A DNA stretch of 64,000 nucleotides from Gordionus sp. m RMFG-2023 (GCF_954871325.1 NC_088777.1:30667366-30731365), one strand, 5' to 3'; positions 49,181-62,693 are shown, counted from the first letter of the stretch. The notes: a model not told the origin generated them from the letters alone. Translations and numbers: made by a program.

Positions 49181-50010
49181 AAATTACCGATATGGATTAT
49201 CAAATAAAATCTAATTTATATATCTTTTGATTGAAAGTATTTGCTATTGGTTTTAATGGATTATAAATAGTTCGAGGGAAGGGAGGGGGGTCAAAATAAG
49301 GGCTTTTATATGGGTAGCAAATAAAAGATAATTAAAATGTCCTTTAATTGTGATCATAATTATGAGTGGGTGGGCCTAAGGTCTTGAGGGAACAGGAATA
49401 TTTTTATCAACACAAAATATTGATATGGGTATCAAATAAAAGTGAGTTAAAATATTTTTAGTAGTGAGTTAAAATATTTTTTGGCTCAAATTATAGTATT
49501 CAATATTGATCTTAATTGGTTGCACTTGGTCTGAGTGAGAAGAAGGGGGTAAAAAAATTGATATGGGTATCAAAGAGGGTAATTAAAATATCTTTTGATT
49601 TTAATGATAATTTACTCTAAGTGGGCAGGTATACATCTTATCAAGAATATTTTAATAAACACAAAATATTAACATGGGTATCAAATAAAAGCTAATTAAA
49701 ATATATTTTGACTCAAATAATAGTTTTCACTCTTGGTCTTAATGAGTTGGACATTAGGGGTGGGTAAAAAGAATTTGATATGGGGTAATTAAATTATCTT
49801 TTGATTGTAATGATGATTATCACTCTAAGTGGTCGGGTCTAAGTGGGGGGGGGGGGGGCTAAGAAATCTTTATAAACAAAAAATATTTTAACTAAATAAC
49901 AATATTCGCCCTTATTCTTAATGGAATGGACTTAGTTCTGGAGGAATGGAGGCAGGTAAAAAAATAAAAATTGAATATGGGTATCAAATAAAAGGTTATA
50001 TCCATTATCA
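49180..50010. repeat. Degenerate satellite, about 110-bp alternating units
   Basis: Seven or so repeats of ATATGGGTATCAAATAAAAG followed by TAATTAAAATATCTTTTGA and a GGGTGGGTCTAAG-like block. Two unit types alternate (GATTGTAATGAT versus GACTCAAATAAT), giving a higher-order period near 220 bp. Units have diverged. Confidence 0.75.
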
Positions 50011-50389
50011 AATAAGTATAAAATTCTCATTCCCCACCATTCTTGCCGGCTATCACTAGTAATTAATAAAATGAGAAATCCACAAGCGTTACTAGTGCAC
50101 TCTGCGATCAAATCGTATAAGTCTATAATCAAATAAACAATAATTTCCTAAAAAGGTATATTTAAATTTTAACTTCTTGTTCTTAATCATTTTCTCTAAT
50201 CATTAAATTTTTTTTTTACTGAATCATTAAAAACAGATATTTAACAAACTTTATCGAAATATAATTTTTATTATAAAAAGTCGAAAGCATTGTTGCCTTC
50301 ATTGCACTTGTAGAAATACTAGTGCAATTTTGATAAATAAGATTATAGAACACGTTTTAATATTTGTTAAAAATATATTCAATATCATT

Positions 50390-53370
50390 AGTTGATTATG
50401 ATAGAAAAAGAGCTTCAAATATTAATACCTATAATATCTGTATTTAAAACATTAATATTCCATTTTGTAACAGAGCAAATGCCTTATGATTTTTTTTTCT
50501 CTTTAGCTTTCATCTTTTCTGGTGGTAAGCTTCAATATCTCTCTCCACTTTATGATTTCATACTATCTTTTTTATCTAATTTATACTTCTTCATATTGGC
50601 TCTAACTTTATGGCCCCATTGAAGTTTTGGCCTTCCTCTTTTACGTTTGCCCATCACTTCCAAACTCTCAACCTTATTTCCTATGTAGTTCATAGGCCTT
50701 CTCATTGTATGCCCATACTACCTAAGTCTGTTTAACATTATCTTAGTCTTAGTGGGTACTACCTTTTAACTTCCTAGTATTCTTGTTCGCACCTTACCTT
50801 TTCTTGTTACCCCAGCAAACATCCTCAGCATTATCATCTTAGTTTGCAGACTTCTCTCGTCTGATTCCTTGGTTGGCCATGCTTCCGAACTATATAGAAT
50901 AGTTGGTTGTACTAAGAAACTGTAAATTTTTCCCTTCTATTTGTGTGGGATTCTTTTGTCAAAGAGCACTCCAGATAAAGATCTCCACTTTAACCACCCT
51001 TGATTATTTTTATTATTTATATCTTTCTCTATTGTGCCGTTTGTTGTATAGTGGAGCCCAAATATTTGCAGCTTTCAATTGCCGATATCTGCCATTCATT
51101 TATATTAATGCTCTCTGTTTCATCTCCTCCTATCACCTTATACTCCTCTTTTCTTCCTTTATTTTTAGTCCGTGCTTTTCTAGGATATTTATCCAACTCA
51201 CTAAACTTTCTTTCATTTCATCCTTGGATTCGGCAAGTATCACAATATCATCTGCAAATATCATATTCCACGGGACTGTTTGTGATGTAGACTGTGCTAA
51301 TACATCTATTACTGTTATGAAGAAAAGTGGGATGAGAGCCGACCCTTGATGAACTACCTCGGCTATTGTGAAGCCTGTCGAAGTACCAATTGTGCTACGG
51401 ACCATTGTTGTATGGCCCATATACATATCCTGTATTATTCTTATATACTTTTCGGGAACCTTTTTGTGACGTAGCGCTCACCAGATAAATTTTCTTGGGA
51501 TTCTATCGAAGGCCTATTCTAGATCGAGAAAGACTATGTGTAGCTTTTTGTTCTTTTCCCAGTATTTTTTTTACTCATTTGCCTAATTGCGTGGATTCTC
51601 TTAACCTTTTTACTATTATTTTTTCGTAGAGTAAGACAGTGTGACATTAGTTTTATGCCCCTGTAATTTCGACAATTGTGTGGATCCCTTTTATTTTTGA
51701 TGATAGGAACTAGATAGCTCTGCCTCCATTTTTGAGGAATCTCTTCATTTCCCAGTATTTTATTATACAGATTTGTAAGGAGATGTATTCCATTATCTCC
51801 TAGGCTTTAAGGCTTTCTATTGGAATATCATCTGAACCCCTAGCTTTGTTGTTTTTCATATGCTTAAGACATGTGATTATTTCTTGTTCTGTTACAAGGT
51901 TTAACATGGGGTGTGTTCATCTAGATGAAGTATGTGGGGATTTTGAGAAGCTCCTGAAAATATTCTTTCTATCTATTCATTATTTTTTCCTTCCTTTATT
52001 ATCAATTTCCCATCTTTATTTTTCATTACTTTTGGAGCTCCATTTAATTCCCTAGAATTTTTTTCTCGCTGTTTGGCTGATCTGTATATTTTATTTTGCC
52101 CTTCTTTGGTATGGAGTTCTTCATACATGTAATCGTATGGCATAGCTTTGGATCTAGCCACCGCTTTTTAGCTACTCTCTTGGATTTTTTGTAATTTGTT
52201 TTGTCATCTGGGTTTTTGAATTTGTACCATATTTTATATAAAATCTTTTTCTCCATAGTGGTTTGTACTTCCACCGCTATAGTTCTTTGTATGATTTGTT
52301 GCCTCCCCTTGTCAAGCATAATGTCAATTTGGCAGTATCTATTAATCTGGATGAAAGGTCTGTCCACAATTTTTCACTGACTTGTGAGGAATCTATTGTT
52401 TCAATGTTTGCATTGATTGCAAAGGCATCTGTCATTGTTTTTAATTTACCCCATTTGATGCATGGTTCCAGTTTTATCTTGTTTTGAGTGGATTTATTTG
52501 TGATGTGTAAATCCATGACTAGTAGCTTGTGTTGCGTGGCAATATCTTCTTCTGGGATGACTTTGCAGTCAATTACATCTTTTAATCTTCTGCGAGAGAT
52601 AAGCATGTAATCTATCTGGGTTTATCTTGTACCACTTTCATATATTATTAAATGACTGTCCTTTTTCTTATAGGTGTTGGTTAAGGCAAGATCTAAGGTT
52701 TGCGCAAATTTCAGTACATGCTCTCCTTCATCCTTTCTTTCTCCATATCCAAACCACCATGATGCCTTTTGTAGCTGTCTCTTGCTTTTCCCAGCATTTA
52801 AGTCTCCACCTATTATGTCTAGGCCATCCTTAGGGATTTTCATTAAAGCTTCATCAAGGATATCTCTAAAGTCATCTTTCTCTTCTTATTTGCAACCCGT
52901 TTGAGGAGCATATATTGAAAAAATGTATAGGTGATTTACCAATGCAGAGTTTTATTTTCATTAGTCTATCAGAGATCCTGTTGACTTCTACCACTGAGGT
53001 GGTTAGATCTTGATTGAGGATGATGCCGACACCGTTCCTGTTTCTAACAATTATAGTACAATTTATAACCATTTCCAATCATTAAAGTATTCTGACCTTT
53101 CCATTTCGTCTCTTGTATGCACGCTATATCAACTTTTCTCTTATTTAACATTGATGCCAATTCTCTAGTCTTACCTTTAGTGTACCAATATTCAAACTTG
53201 CTAAACTTGTCTTCTTTGCTTTGACCTTTATTTTACTTTCCCAGGATGGAGGTCTACACCCTGGGCGTCGCTTGGAGGGAACGCCCTAGCTTTATTCATA
53301 TTTTCGTTTGTTTCCTTCATTTTTGTTTATTGGACAAGTATCCTTAGCACCCGGCTGACCACACCTGTCG
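50390..53370 (-). mobile_element. RTE-like LINE, nearly full length, dead
   Basis: About 3 kb on the - strand. Endonuclease: CIQETKW-like start near 53130, LIIGGDLNA-type core (DIIGGDLNAGK, 52815-52780) and GYGERKDEGE. Reverse transcriptase: HQGSALIPLFFITVIDVL and FADDIVILAE (about 51355-51230). Tail: GKRKRGRPKLQWG (about 50660-50620), typical of the 3' end. The 109-codon and 107-codon frames between are the linker. Frameshifts and stops split it into at least seven frames. Related to the fragment in SUZ12 intron 8. Confidence 0.85.
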
Positions 53371-53539
53371 GTGACCTGGGTGTCATCTTTAAGCTCCGAA
53401 ATTCATCTTACAATATGTCTTTACACATCTGTCATCGAAGAAAAACCTGAAAATTTTTATGTTCCTTACCAGGATTGAACCTGAGTTCTATTTCCAAGCA
53501 TACATCATAACCACTATGTATGACATTGTACTTAATATT

Positions 53540-54560
53540 GAACGAACAAGAAAGACCTTTATTTTTGTCAAACATAAAATTGCAATAGAGAATAAAATAT
53601 TATTATGATTATATTATATGCTGCTTATTATTTTTATGATTTTTAATCAAATTCTACTTTAATTATTATATAGTATAAAATGAATTGTAATTATGTAAAT
53701 ATAATTACTCTAAAAAATAACGATTACATGTAATTAAATTAGTAATTAATAACCAATATTTGAAGTTCTATTTCCTATAGCGCCTCAGATTCTGCGGGTC
53801 TGTTACGCCACTTACAACACTCGAGCACATATTGCATATAGTATTGAATGATTTGTTTTTTGAATTTTATAAGTAATTTTATGTTCAGAATAATATCCTA
53901 TAAAATATTTATCATAACTGGTAATCTGTGACCTAGGGATTAGGGTCATCAATTGAATTAATATCTGAACTAAAGGTATGATAGGCCTGATCATTTTGTA
54001 TATTTTATGCAGTCCTGACCCAACTTATCATTTAATAAATGTTTGTCCTGCCCGTATAGATTTTTAAAACCCATTTGACTAAGCATTCGGGTAAGTCGGG
54101 CCCGATTCATCTCTGATCTATTAACGTTATGGTGAAAACTACATTAAATTATGATTATTTTTCCATGTAGGAAAGTTAACTAAAGTTGAATTTTAAACTT
54201 GTATCAATGCTTATATCAAATAAAAAAAATCTTTTGTAAATATCATTAGATTTAAGGCAGATCAATTTGTAAAAATATAAATATTTTTTTAGTCTTATAA
54301 TTTTATTTTTAAACAATTATAAAATCAGGTTATTTACAAAACTTTTTAGATAAATGTTATATATTCATTTTAATAATAAATAAAATATCAACTTAGTTTT
54401 GCCAAAGAATTTAAATCCTCTGCTAAATTTAGCCTAATAGTTGATTTTTGTGACAGTTATATATTTTTTATTTGATTCAAATCTTTAATAAAAAGTTTTA
54501 AAAAACATTATATTTAATAGAATAAGAATTTAATTACAGGGTTAATATATTCTTTAGTAT
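53540..54560. other. Spacer between LINE and protease gene
   Basis: A+T-rich. A GGGCCCGA-type MITE end lies near 54090-54115. The 3' UTR of the protease should start at 54567. Confidence 0.4.
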
Positions 54561-54567
54561 AAATAAA

Positions 54568-54813
54568 TCACAGGAATACTACGCCAGTGGCATTGGTATT
54601 ATCTTTGTAAATGTTGATGGTATCGATCAACCAACATATAAATTTCGACATTTTCGTATAGACCCCAGGATGGTCTGATAATGCGCAACCTATTCCCCAG
54701 GATGTTATTCCCACTAAGAGCCATTTGAATTCAGTTTGTTCGTCGCTTATTTTGTATATCCATTTACGGCTCAAGTTTTTGGGTTGGCATACAAAAGGAC
54801 CTCCACTATCTCC
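54568..54813 (-). CDS. Protease exon E (catalytic Ser, stop)
   Basis: Starts exactly at GDSGGP (Ser228) after the acceptor TTTAAG. Then come GITSWGIGC and [15 protein letters not shown], the usual trypsin C terminus, and a 14-residue tail with a possible N-glycosylation site (NAT). Stop at 54570-54568. Confidence 0.9.
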   Translation of the reverse strand, partial: GDSGGPFVCQPKNLSRKWIYKISDEQTEFKWLLVGITSWGIGCALSDHPGVYTKMSKFICWLIDTINIYKDNTNATGVVFL

Positions 54814-57800
54814 CTTAAATTTAAATATTTTATATTATATTGACAACAATTTATTCGGATAGTTTTTTAATAAGAAATGGGCAGTAAAATTAATCAAAAT
54901 TGGCAGTGTTTTAATTAATTGGGTAGTATGAAAAATATTTGGTATCTTAAATTTTTGATTAATAATTTTCAATTTTTTTTAAAGATTTGGGCTATTTCAA
55001 ATTAAATAGACAATTTAAAAATAATTTTGGATATTTAAAATATTGGGCAAATTAATAATTAATTTTCAAGTTTTTTATTTACTTGAGAAGTATTTTTTGA
55101 ACATTAAATTTGAAGTGTGTGATAAAACGGCTCAGATTTATCTAAACCTGGTATTGGTGGAAAGCAAAAAATTTAGGCATTGGATTAAATAAAAAATCTA
55201 TAATTAGCATAAAACCAATTTATTTTTTAATAAAACCTTGAATTATTTATTGAAACTGAGAAATAATTGTTTCTAACTGTTAAATAATTGTTTCTAACTG
55301 TTAAATATTTAGAAATTAAAGGGATCGATAAAAGTAACACATTATATGAAGGGTTTAATCTCTAGTAACAATAATGCGTTAGAAGCAAGAAATAGGGTAA
55401 TTCATGAAAATACTTTAAGAGAGAATATTTATAGTTGTTTATTTCAAAATGATTGCTAAGAAAATAATAGACAAATGGTCTAATAATTTATAGCATATTA
55501 AATAATTACTTTAAAAACACCCTGCACATAAATTGAAAGTAATTAATCAATAAAAGATAACTTTGTTAAAAGTTAATCTGGTTTGTCCTATCTTATTTTT
55601 ATTTATGTGTAATCTAATCATGTGACATTTTTAAATTATTTTCATTTAGATTTTCTCAATGACATAAATATTCAATATTGCAATTCCATAATGTATCTCA
55701 TTTTTTATATTTTATTTGGTAATTTAGTAATTTTTTATATATTTGATATGTTAATTTTCATATAATATACATGATAATTTATAACTAGAATAGATATTTC
55801 TATAAATACTAAACAACTTTCAAATAAATGAAAAATTTTAGTTCAACTTTATTTATCTTTTCTTACTGCTAGATATTTTGTAAATACTGTCTAAATTATT
55901 TATTTTTTGATAATAAAAATACTATCTATTCTGATTAACTTATTGTCAAAAAATTTATAAAAACTAAAGATTAATTTGTTGAAAATAAATATACTGCCTA
56001 TGTGGATTAATTTACTGCCCAAAATTTATAGCCTATGTTATTTAGGCATGATGGTTAATAAAAAAAAATTAACTTACCTTACAAGCATCTTTCCCAGAAT
56101 TTACATAACCCGCGCAAAACATATTTTCTGTGATTCGTCCTAAATTTTTGTAAAGATTGTTACAATCCTTGGGTTTGTTAAATGGCACGCATAATTGCAT
56201 CAAATGATTTGTGGGATTTTCTTTAGATTTGATATTTTTATATGTGATGTTAGAAATAAATAAAATAAGAAATTAATATAGTATTTTTTTAAATCTAAAG
56301 TCCTTTATATCTTAATTAGTTCCCTTTTAAATCCAATTAGTGTAACCTATTTTAATTAGTTTTTACCCTATGAAGGACATTTATTTTTCCAAATTTTATA
56401 ACTAACTTTTAAATTACTTTAGTGGCTCATTTAAATTTACAGAATAAGAAAATGGAAAAACAGAAACATTGCACATATCCAGGGCTCAAAATTAGCCCAC
56501 ACTTCCATCAATCTTTAATAATCAAAATGAGAACAATGCAAGGAACGAGATTCACTTTATTCTTTATTTTAACTTAATCTCTGACTCTAATAATTCCTTA
56601 AAATTCTTTTTGTGAAAGTTCAATATTCTAGTATCAAATAGGGGTATTTATCTTTAAATTAAATAATTGAAAAAACACATGAAAGTTAGAAGGAAAATTT
56701 ATTTTAGATAATACAAAAATATTATTAAAATTTAATAAATTATGACTAAATGGATTTATTCACCAATCAAGGGATTGACGGTACCCCATCCTGTAACATA
56801 ACATTCGTCGCTATAAGTATTCATATTTTCATCTTTGTTTGTTGGTAAACATATGGGTAGTATCTAGTTGATAGTATTTAATAAATTTTTCAAAATTAAT
56901 ATGCAATAATTAGAATTAGGGATAGAAAGCCATTCTAGTTGATATGAAAAAAATTAACTTTTTCAGAAAAATGCACTTCTCTATTAAGCTTAATTAAAGC
57001 GATATCGCCGTCAAGCGATTTGAACGAAAATGCGCTATATTTCACGATTAAAATGGGTTTTAATTCTTCTCCTTCTTCTTCATTATCACTCCCAAAAATT
57101 ACATCTATCCCTAGTTTGATGATGATCGCAGACATAGGCCTGAAAATATAATGTACATCATAAAATAAAATTATTTTAGAGCAGAGTAATTGTATTTGGT
57201 TAATAAATATTTCTTTAACTAACTATAATTTATATTTGCATTCCGGTCCAAATTCTAAGAGCCTTTTAAATTTTGGCAAGCCAAATAGGAAAAATATCGC
57301 TCAATACCAAAAGTGAAAAAGAACACTATAATAAACAAATATAAAATGTTATGATAATAAATGTAATGAGACCAGGATTTGATAAAAATTATTTGAGTTT
57401 GGTAAATTATTATTTTATACAAAAAAGCTCTGGCTAAGAGAGTTAGATATCTAAATATCTATCCTGAGGCGTAGCAGAAACCTAGTTTGATTCTTGGGCG
57501 GGACAAGTTTTTCTAAAACTATCCTCTTAGGAGGATTAGGTTTGAATAAAGTCAGATATCCAGTAGGAATATTAAAAAATGGTTTGATACAATTTGGCTC
57601 TAATAAATATAAGATGAGATAATAATGAGGGATAGATGTTAAATCCTAAAGATTAATAATTTAACTAGGATTTTTTAAAAAATAATTACAGTCTAATTTA
57701 ATATTATATAAAATATAATATCGATCTTGGAAGATGACTTTATTGATATTTATTTATAATATTAATAATTGGACTTGGCTCATAACACATAAATAGGTTA

Positions 57801-58820
57801 TAATCAGCTTATGTAAAAAAATTTAAATTATTGGTTGCGTCGAAAAGTTACAAATAGTAAAATTTTTTAAAATATCTCCTGCCCAATAAAAATTTGTTTT
57901 TAGCATAAGTTTGTATAATATTCACCTAAAAACATTCGTATCACGTCAATACCGTGAAACTTTTGCGCGAAATACATTATCTCAAATGCATTACCGCAAA
58001 TGTTGATTACCGCGTAAAGATATAATAGCGAATGCATTACTGTGAAAGAATTGTTGCCGAAAATGCAATATAGCGAAGGCATTACATAATGTTTTAGCGG
58101 TAATGCTTTCTCTATACTGTATTTGGGCTAATGTTATTGCTATATTGCATTCGCGACAATGCTATAATATCTTTTCGCGGTAATCCTCGCTAATACATTC
58201 GCGATAATGCATTCGCTATAATAAATTTACTTTAATATTTTCGAGATAATGTATTCGCGATAATTCATTCGCTATAATGCATTCTCGATAGTGATTTTGC
58301 GGTAATAAATTCGCTGTAATGTATTCGCGATAACACTTTCGCGGTATTACAATCGCGCTATTGCATTAGCCATAATATTTTCACTATAATACATTCGGTA
58401 ATGCATTCGCTCTAATAATATTTCACGGTTATCGACATCCGCGATAATACATTTCGCGCCAAAATTTTAACGATATTGACATGTATCCCAAAAAATTACA
58501 ATATAAATTTTGTTAAATTTGCAATTCTTATACAAACGTTAGGGGAAAATTTTTTTTTATTGTACCCCTTAAAGCAATGAGCGGCTGTTAATACCCATTT
58601 TTCATTTATTAAACTTCCCCCACATATCATTCTATTTCCTTCAAATATAGCAGCTTGCCAAGGCCAACTATGTGATTCAGCTTTATCACCTCCTATTATT
58701 CTGCTCCTCTCTTCGCAACTTGTTACTATGGGTACGTAGTAAGGAATACCACAATTTTTAAATTGTGTCAATTGGCAAAATCTCTTCTTGTCCTCCACAT
58801 TCGACGACTCATCCATAAAT
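54568..58820 (-). CDS. Trypsin-like S1 serine protease (5 exons)
   Basis: Exons on the - strand: 58820-58566, 57139-56959, 56863-56764, 56220-56078 and 54813-54568. All junctions are GT-AG and in phase, giving 306 aa from the ATG at 58816. Residues 1-39 form a propeptide with C14, C22 and C34. Cleavage after R39 would expose IIGG. The triad is H80 (TAAHC), D129 (GDIALIKL) and S228 (GDSGGP). D222, six residues before the serine, predicts cleavage after Lys/Arg. C22 or a neighbour probably bonds C149 (LPICLP), holding a two-chain enzyme together as in enteropeptidase-type proteases. It is likely secreted, but no signal peptide is seen: one base precedes the in-frame codon before the ATG, so an upstream exon probably exists. 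The substrate and pathway are unknown. Confidence 0.9.
56078..56220 (-). CDS. Protease exon D (specificity-pocket Asp)
   Basis: Residues 178-225. [10 protein letters not shown] and GKDACK are standard trypsin blocks. Asp222 is at the pocket base. The acceptor is TCTAAAG (56222-56221). The donor GTAAGT at 56077 is consensus, phase 0. Confidence 0.9.
56764..56863 (-). CDS. Protease exon C
   Basis: A 100-nt exon after a 95-bp intron. Encodes residues 145-177 with LPICLP (the interchain-bond Cys in two-chain S1 proteases) and CYVTGWG. The donor is ATTG|GTGAAT at 56763, phase 1. Confidence 0.88.
56959..57139 (-). CDS. Protease exon B (catalytic Asp)
   Basis: The acceptor ATTTTCAG is phase 2. Encodes residues 85-144 with [12 protein letters not shown], so Asp129 is catalytic. 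An acidic insert (DNEEEGEE) lies in the 70-80 loop, where trypsins bind calcium. The donor is AAA|GTTAAT at 56958. Confidence 0.88.
57936..58489. mobile_element. TIR element made of a ~15-bp array
   Basis: The outer arms CGTATCACGTCAATACCG and (reverse complement) GATACATGTCAATATCG continue into GCGCGAAAT on both sides. Almost the whole interior is degenerate copies of a unit like GCGATAATGCATTC. The units face one way on the left (to about 58100) and the opposite way on the right. It lies in the first intron of the protease gene. CG-rich units stand out against the background. Confidence 0.65.
58566..58820 (-). CDS. Protease exon A (propeptide, catalytic His)
   Basis: The acceptor TTAAATAG lies at its upstream edge (58822-58821), so the ATG at 58816 may be internal. 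Encodes the Cys-rich propeptide, the SRIIGG activation site and TAAHC with catalytic His80. The donor is GG|GTACAA at 58565, phase 2. The open frame runs on into the intron, but the trypsin pattern stops here. Confidence 0.85.
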
Positions 58821-59570
58821 CTATTTAAAAAAAAAATAAATCATGGGAAATTGGGATAGAAATTGCTAATCAATAATAATTATTTTGATATTTATAATTA
58901 CATATTGAGATTTGTAAATACAATTTTTTTTTTGATGTTGAGACCTGTTAATTAAATTTTTTCTGGCCCAACAGAAATTTTTTATTTTTAAGCTCGAGCT
59001 GTGCCTAAATTTTACTGCTTTAAAATGTCATTCTAAAAATATAAATTATGGCTTTATTTTAATCAAAGTGGAGAAAGCATATTTTTTATTTTATTTTGGA
59101 ATTTTTTTCAATTATAAACCAGAGAGCATTCTATGCACGACTTTTTTAAATTTTCGACCCTCACCCCAAACTCTACTTCATCTCGGACTGAACTTGGTAC
59201 TAGATTTGGAAGATATACAGGGCTCTACATGTTAAAATGTAAGGCTGTTGAAAATATCTATATATACATGTATCGAGATGCTGTATCTATATAAGTAAGT
59301 GCTGTATATGTGTTATTATCTAGATTATTTTATAAAATATACCGGTTTTGTTATTTAAATATATGAGATGTCTATTTAAGCATTTTTTCACGCTTGATTG
59401 GCCTCCTCCAAAGGTTGATAAAATTCTTGCCCGACGGCAGATTCTAATTTTTAAAAGAGCCCACTTACAAAATGCAGTTTAACTCATGACCTATTTAATC
59501 AAGATACATAAAAAAATGTTAACTATACAGATTATCTATGAGAAGTAAAAATTTCATTTTGGATTTTTGA
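58821..59570. other. Region upstream of protease exon A
   Basis: Expected to be intron or promoter of the protease. I looked for a signal-peptide exon on the - strand and found none I can defend. Confidence 0.4.
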
Positions 59571-60139
59571 CAGGGACCCGGAGTGAACCGTAACGAACCG
59601 TTAAATCATTATAAACCAATATCTGAACCATAACCGTAACCGAACCAATATAATTATTTTTTGAAAAAGTAAAAAGAACCTTTATAAAAAACGGTTAAAC
59701 CAGTTCAAACTGGTTCAGTTTTTATATTTTAGAAATCTGAAATAATTTGAATATCCAGAATTATATAAACTTTCTTTTATAGTACTGGTGGTTCCGGCAA
59801 CACAATTTTCTGTAGAAAGGGCTTTTTCGTGGCCAAAATTTGTGTTATTGTCACAACAAACAAAAAAGAATCCATTTATATTAGAAAATATATTACTTAT
59901 ACGTTCAAATAATATATTTAAAAATTTATTTTGAATATATATATTTTTATACATAATTCATAGATGCTTATAATATAAATAAATTAGAAGATGGTGTTGC
60001 TTCAATAAAAAAAAAATTTCAGCTGAAGCGAACCTTTATAAATTTCTTTTTAAGAACCGTAATCAAAACGTAACCATTATAATATTTTACATACTGAGCC
60101 ATAATCAAATTGAACCGTTAATAATGGTTCGGGTCCCTG
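59571..60139 (+). mobile_element. Internally deleted hAT element, 569 bp
   Basis: An exact 8-bp duplication ATTTTTGA (59563-59570, 60140-60147) and TIRs CAGGGACCCGGAGTGAACCG / CAGGGACCCGAACCATT. The + strand near 59780-59935 codes VPATQFSVERAFSWPKFVLL and an IRSNN tail, the hAT C-terminal dimerisation domain. The antisense 79-codon frame is its shadow. Confidence 0.88.
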
Positions 60140-60147
60140 ATTTTTGA

Positions 60148-62690
60148 TAGGCTAATAGAAAATTATTTAAAAAATAAGATGAACCAGATATACCCTTAAC
60201 ACTAATATTAAAAAAAGATATAAAGATGTAATTTATAAATAATGAATTATCTAAAAAATTGAAATGAGATTTGCTAATGTTTTATTCCGAAAATATCGTA
60301 ATGGCAGAAGAAAAAGTCCGCTTTATGAATTTGGTATAAATAATCAATTTATATAAATATTATTTTTATTAAGTTCCCCATTTATTATGATAAAATTAAG
60401 AATCACCAGAGGTAAAGAATAAATATACGCCTATAACTTTACCAAAAAAGTAAGAATTAGAATTTGAGGGATCAAGAACTATTAATAAAACTATGGAAAC
60501 TATATTTAACACATAAATATAAAAAACATAAATTTTACATATAATAGAAAACACCGAAATATTAAGAAAATAATTAAGGGCGAAGTATTTTTTTCTTCCA
60601 TTTTCACCAGTTTAAAATTAATGTTTGTTCAGTATAAATAATCAATAACAGTGAATATTTTTGGATCAGTTAAAAAACTTTTTATAGCTAATAATAAATC
60701 TAGCTAGTGTTAGAAGTCAGAGCGTCCGAAGAACAATAATTTTTTGCAATTTTTTTCTGGTTTATGTTCAGAGTCAGATATTTGAAATCTGTCATTTTCT
60801 AAAATACATCTTGGACGAGGTTATGACAGATTTCATATACTGTTTGATTAAAATTGTAAGTGCCTATGTAAATTGAAAATTACTAGAAGGATTTAATAAT
60901 AAAGTAATAAAGATTAATATTTATATTTCATTTAGATGATTTATAATTATATCTTTTAATTTAACTTGTTTATATTAAAGTAATTAAAATAAGATATATA
61001 AATATAATTTTATATTTAAACCGCAAGGTGCCATTATTGTTATTTAATATTATCACAAAAATTAATATAATAAATTGGTAAATTTTAAATTTTTAAAAAT
61101 AGACAATTTATAATAATTATTAATTATATTTGATATTTTCAACACTCTTATAATTTAGATATAATTAGGGTATGCAAAAAAAACAAAATAAAATATAAAA
61201 TTTTAAAATTTTTTAAACATAAAAAACGGGAAAAACAGCAGAAAAACACAAAATAAAAAATTACAAGCTAAAATATTATTTTAACAATATTTTAGAAAAT
61301 TTTTTTAAAAAAAATAACAGTCAGTTTTAATACAATTTAACAAAATAAGCAAATATTAAAGTGATTGTGATAATAAAAAAGAACAAAATATTGGTAGATT
61401 ATATTTAAAATGAGTGTAATAATAATGATAAATTTTCAACAAAATATTATTAGATCATATTATATCGTAAAAATGGGTAAATGTCAATTAGAGGTCTACA
61501 AATAGCTAAATTTTCAAGTCCGACTCGGCCCGTTTTTAATTTAGTGTTATCCCTGTAGGGGCAAATTTGTAAATGGCCCGGTCAGGTTATAATTTTTTAC
61601 TTCAATCGTTCGCCTGACCCGATTTTTTAAAATCTAGGACTGGTCCAGTCCCTTTTTTTAAATACGAGGCCTAATCCAAATATATACTTAACACCATAAT
61701 AAACAACTATTTATATTAGGGAGTAGTAAATTAAAAATACTATGCTTTATGGATTATCACTTTTATAAAATATCAGAATTCATCAATAAGGCTAATACAT
61801 TATAAAATATGTCTAACTTCCACCAATAATTTTTTTTTTGAGATCAAATTAATTTTAAAAAATACTTGGATAGGAATAATGTGTTATAACAAAAAACTTC
61901 TATTCTTGACTCTTTTTACAATGTAACTTTCGAACATATTTATATGGTTGCAATAGAAAAAATTTAGAACCCAACAAATGGCAAAATATAAAAAATATTT
62001 AAAATGGCTATTGATATCAATCATAAAATTTGGATATCAAAAGGTACAAACCGGTTTTAGAAATTCGGTTTAGGTTCGGGTGAAATTTTTTTAAATAATT
62101 TATTGGGAAATAATATCGGGTTTTGATGTTTTATAAGAGTCTTTGCAATATATGTTACAAGTCCTTACAATCTACTTAAACTCATGACCATCCCAAATGG
62201 GGCAAATTTAAATGATAGTAATCAAACTAAAACTGTGAGCTACTAAACCAGGCTCTAATAAGAAAAAATGCTTTTCGTCTACAAACAAAACTCATGAAAA
62301 ACTCAGCGGATGACCAGACCATGGATGAATCCAAGTCCGAACATGACAATGTATAATTTATTTTATAAAATTATGGATAGTAAATCGTAAAAAATCGTGA
62401 AATCTAAAAATTCTTGAAACATAAAGTGAATATGCAAAATGAAAAATTGGGATCACGAAAAATAGTGAATCACGAATTTGAAAAAAGAAATTAAGACCCG
62501 CCCGATGAAATTAAAATCAAATTTAAGGCCCAAGCACGAGTTACTAAATTACCCATTTTATAAAATTATGCCGTGAAATTTAAAGCTTATATCCAATACA
62601 TTTGTACCTATACAATTTTATTTTACTATTTTTATCATTTTAAAATATTTTTTTCTATTTTTTTTTAAAAATATTTTTACGAGTTTTTTA
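60148..62690. other. Intergenic, mostly unrecognised
   Basis: A+T-rich. TAGAGGTCTACAAATAGC at 61489, followed by CGACTCGGCCCG, is one end of a GGCCCGG-family MITE whose other end I did not find. Confidence 0.4.
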
Positions 62691-62693
62691 CAA

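Noticed and set aside
53465-53530. Possible tRNA on the - strand
   Set aside because: A GGTTCAATCC B-box-like motif is present, but no acceptor stem or closed T-arm can be formed.
59715-59954. 79-codon - strand frame considered as a protease signal-peptide exon
   Set aside because: It is antisense to the hAT dimerisation domain.
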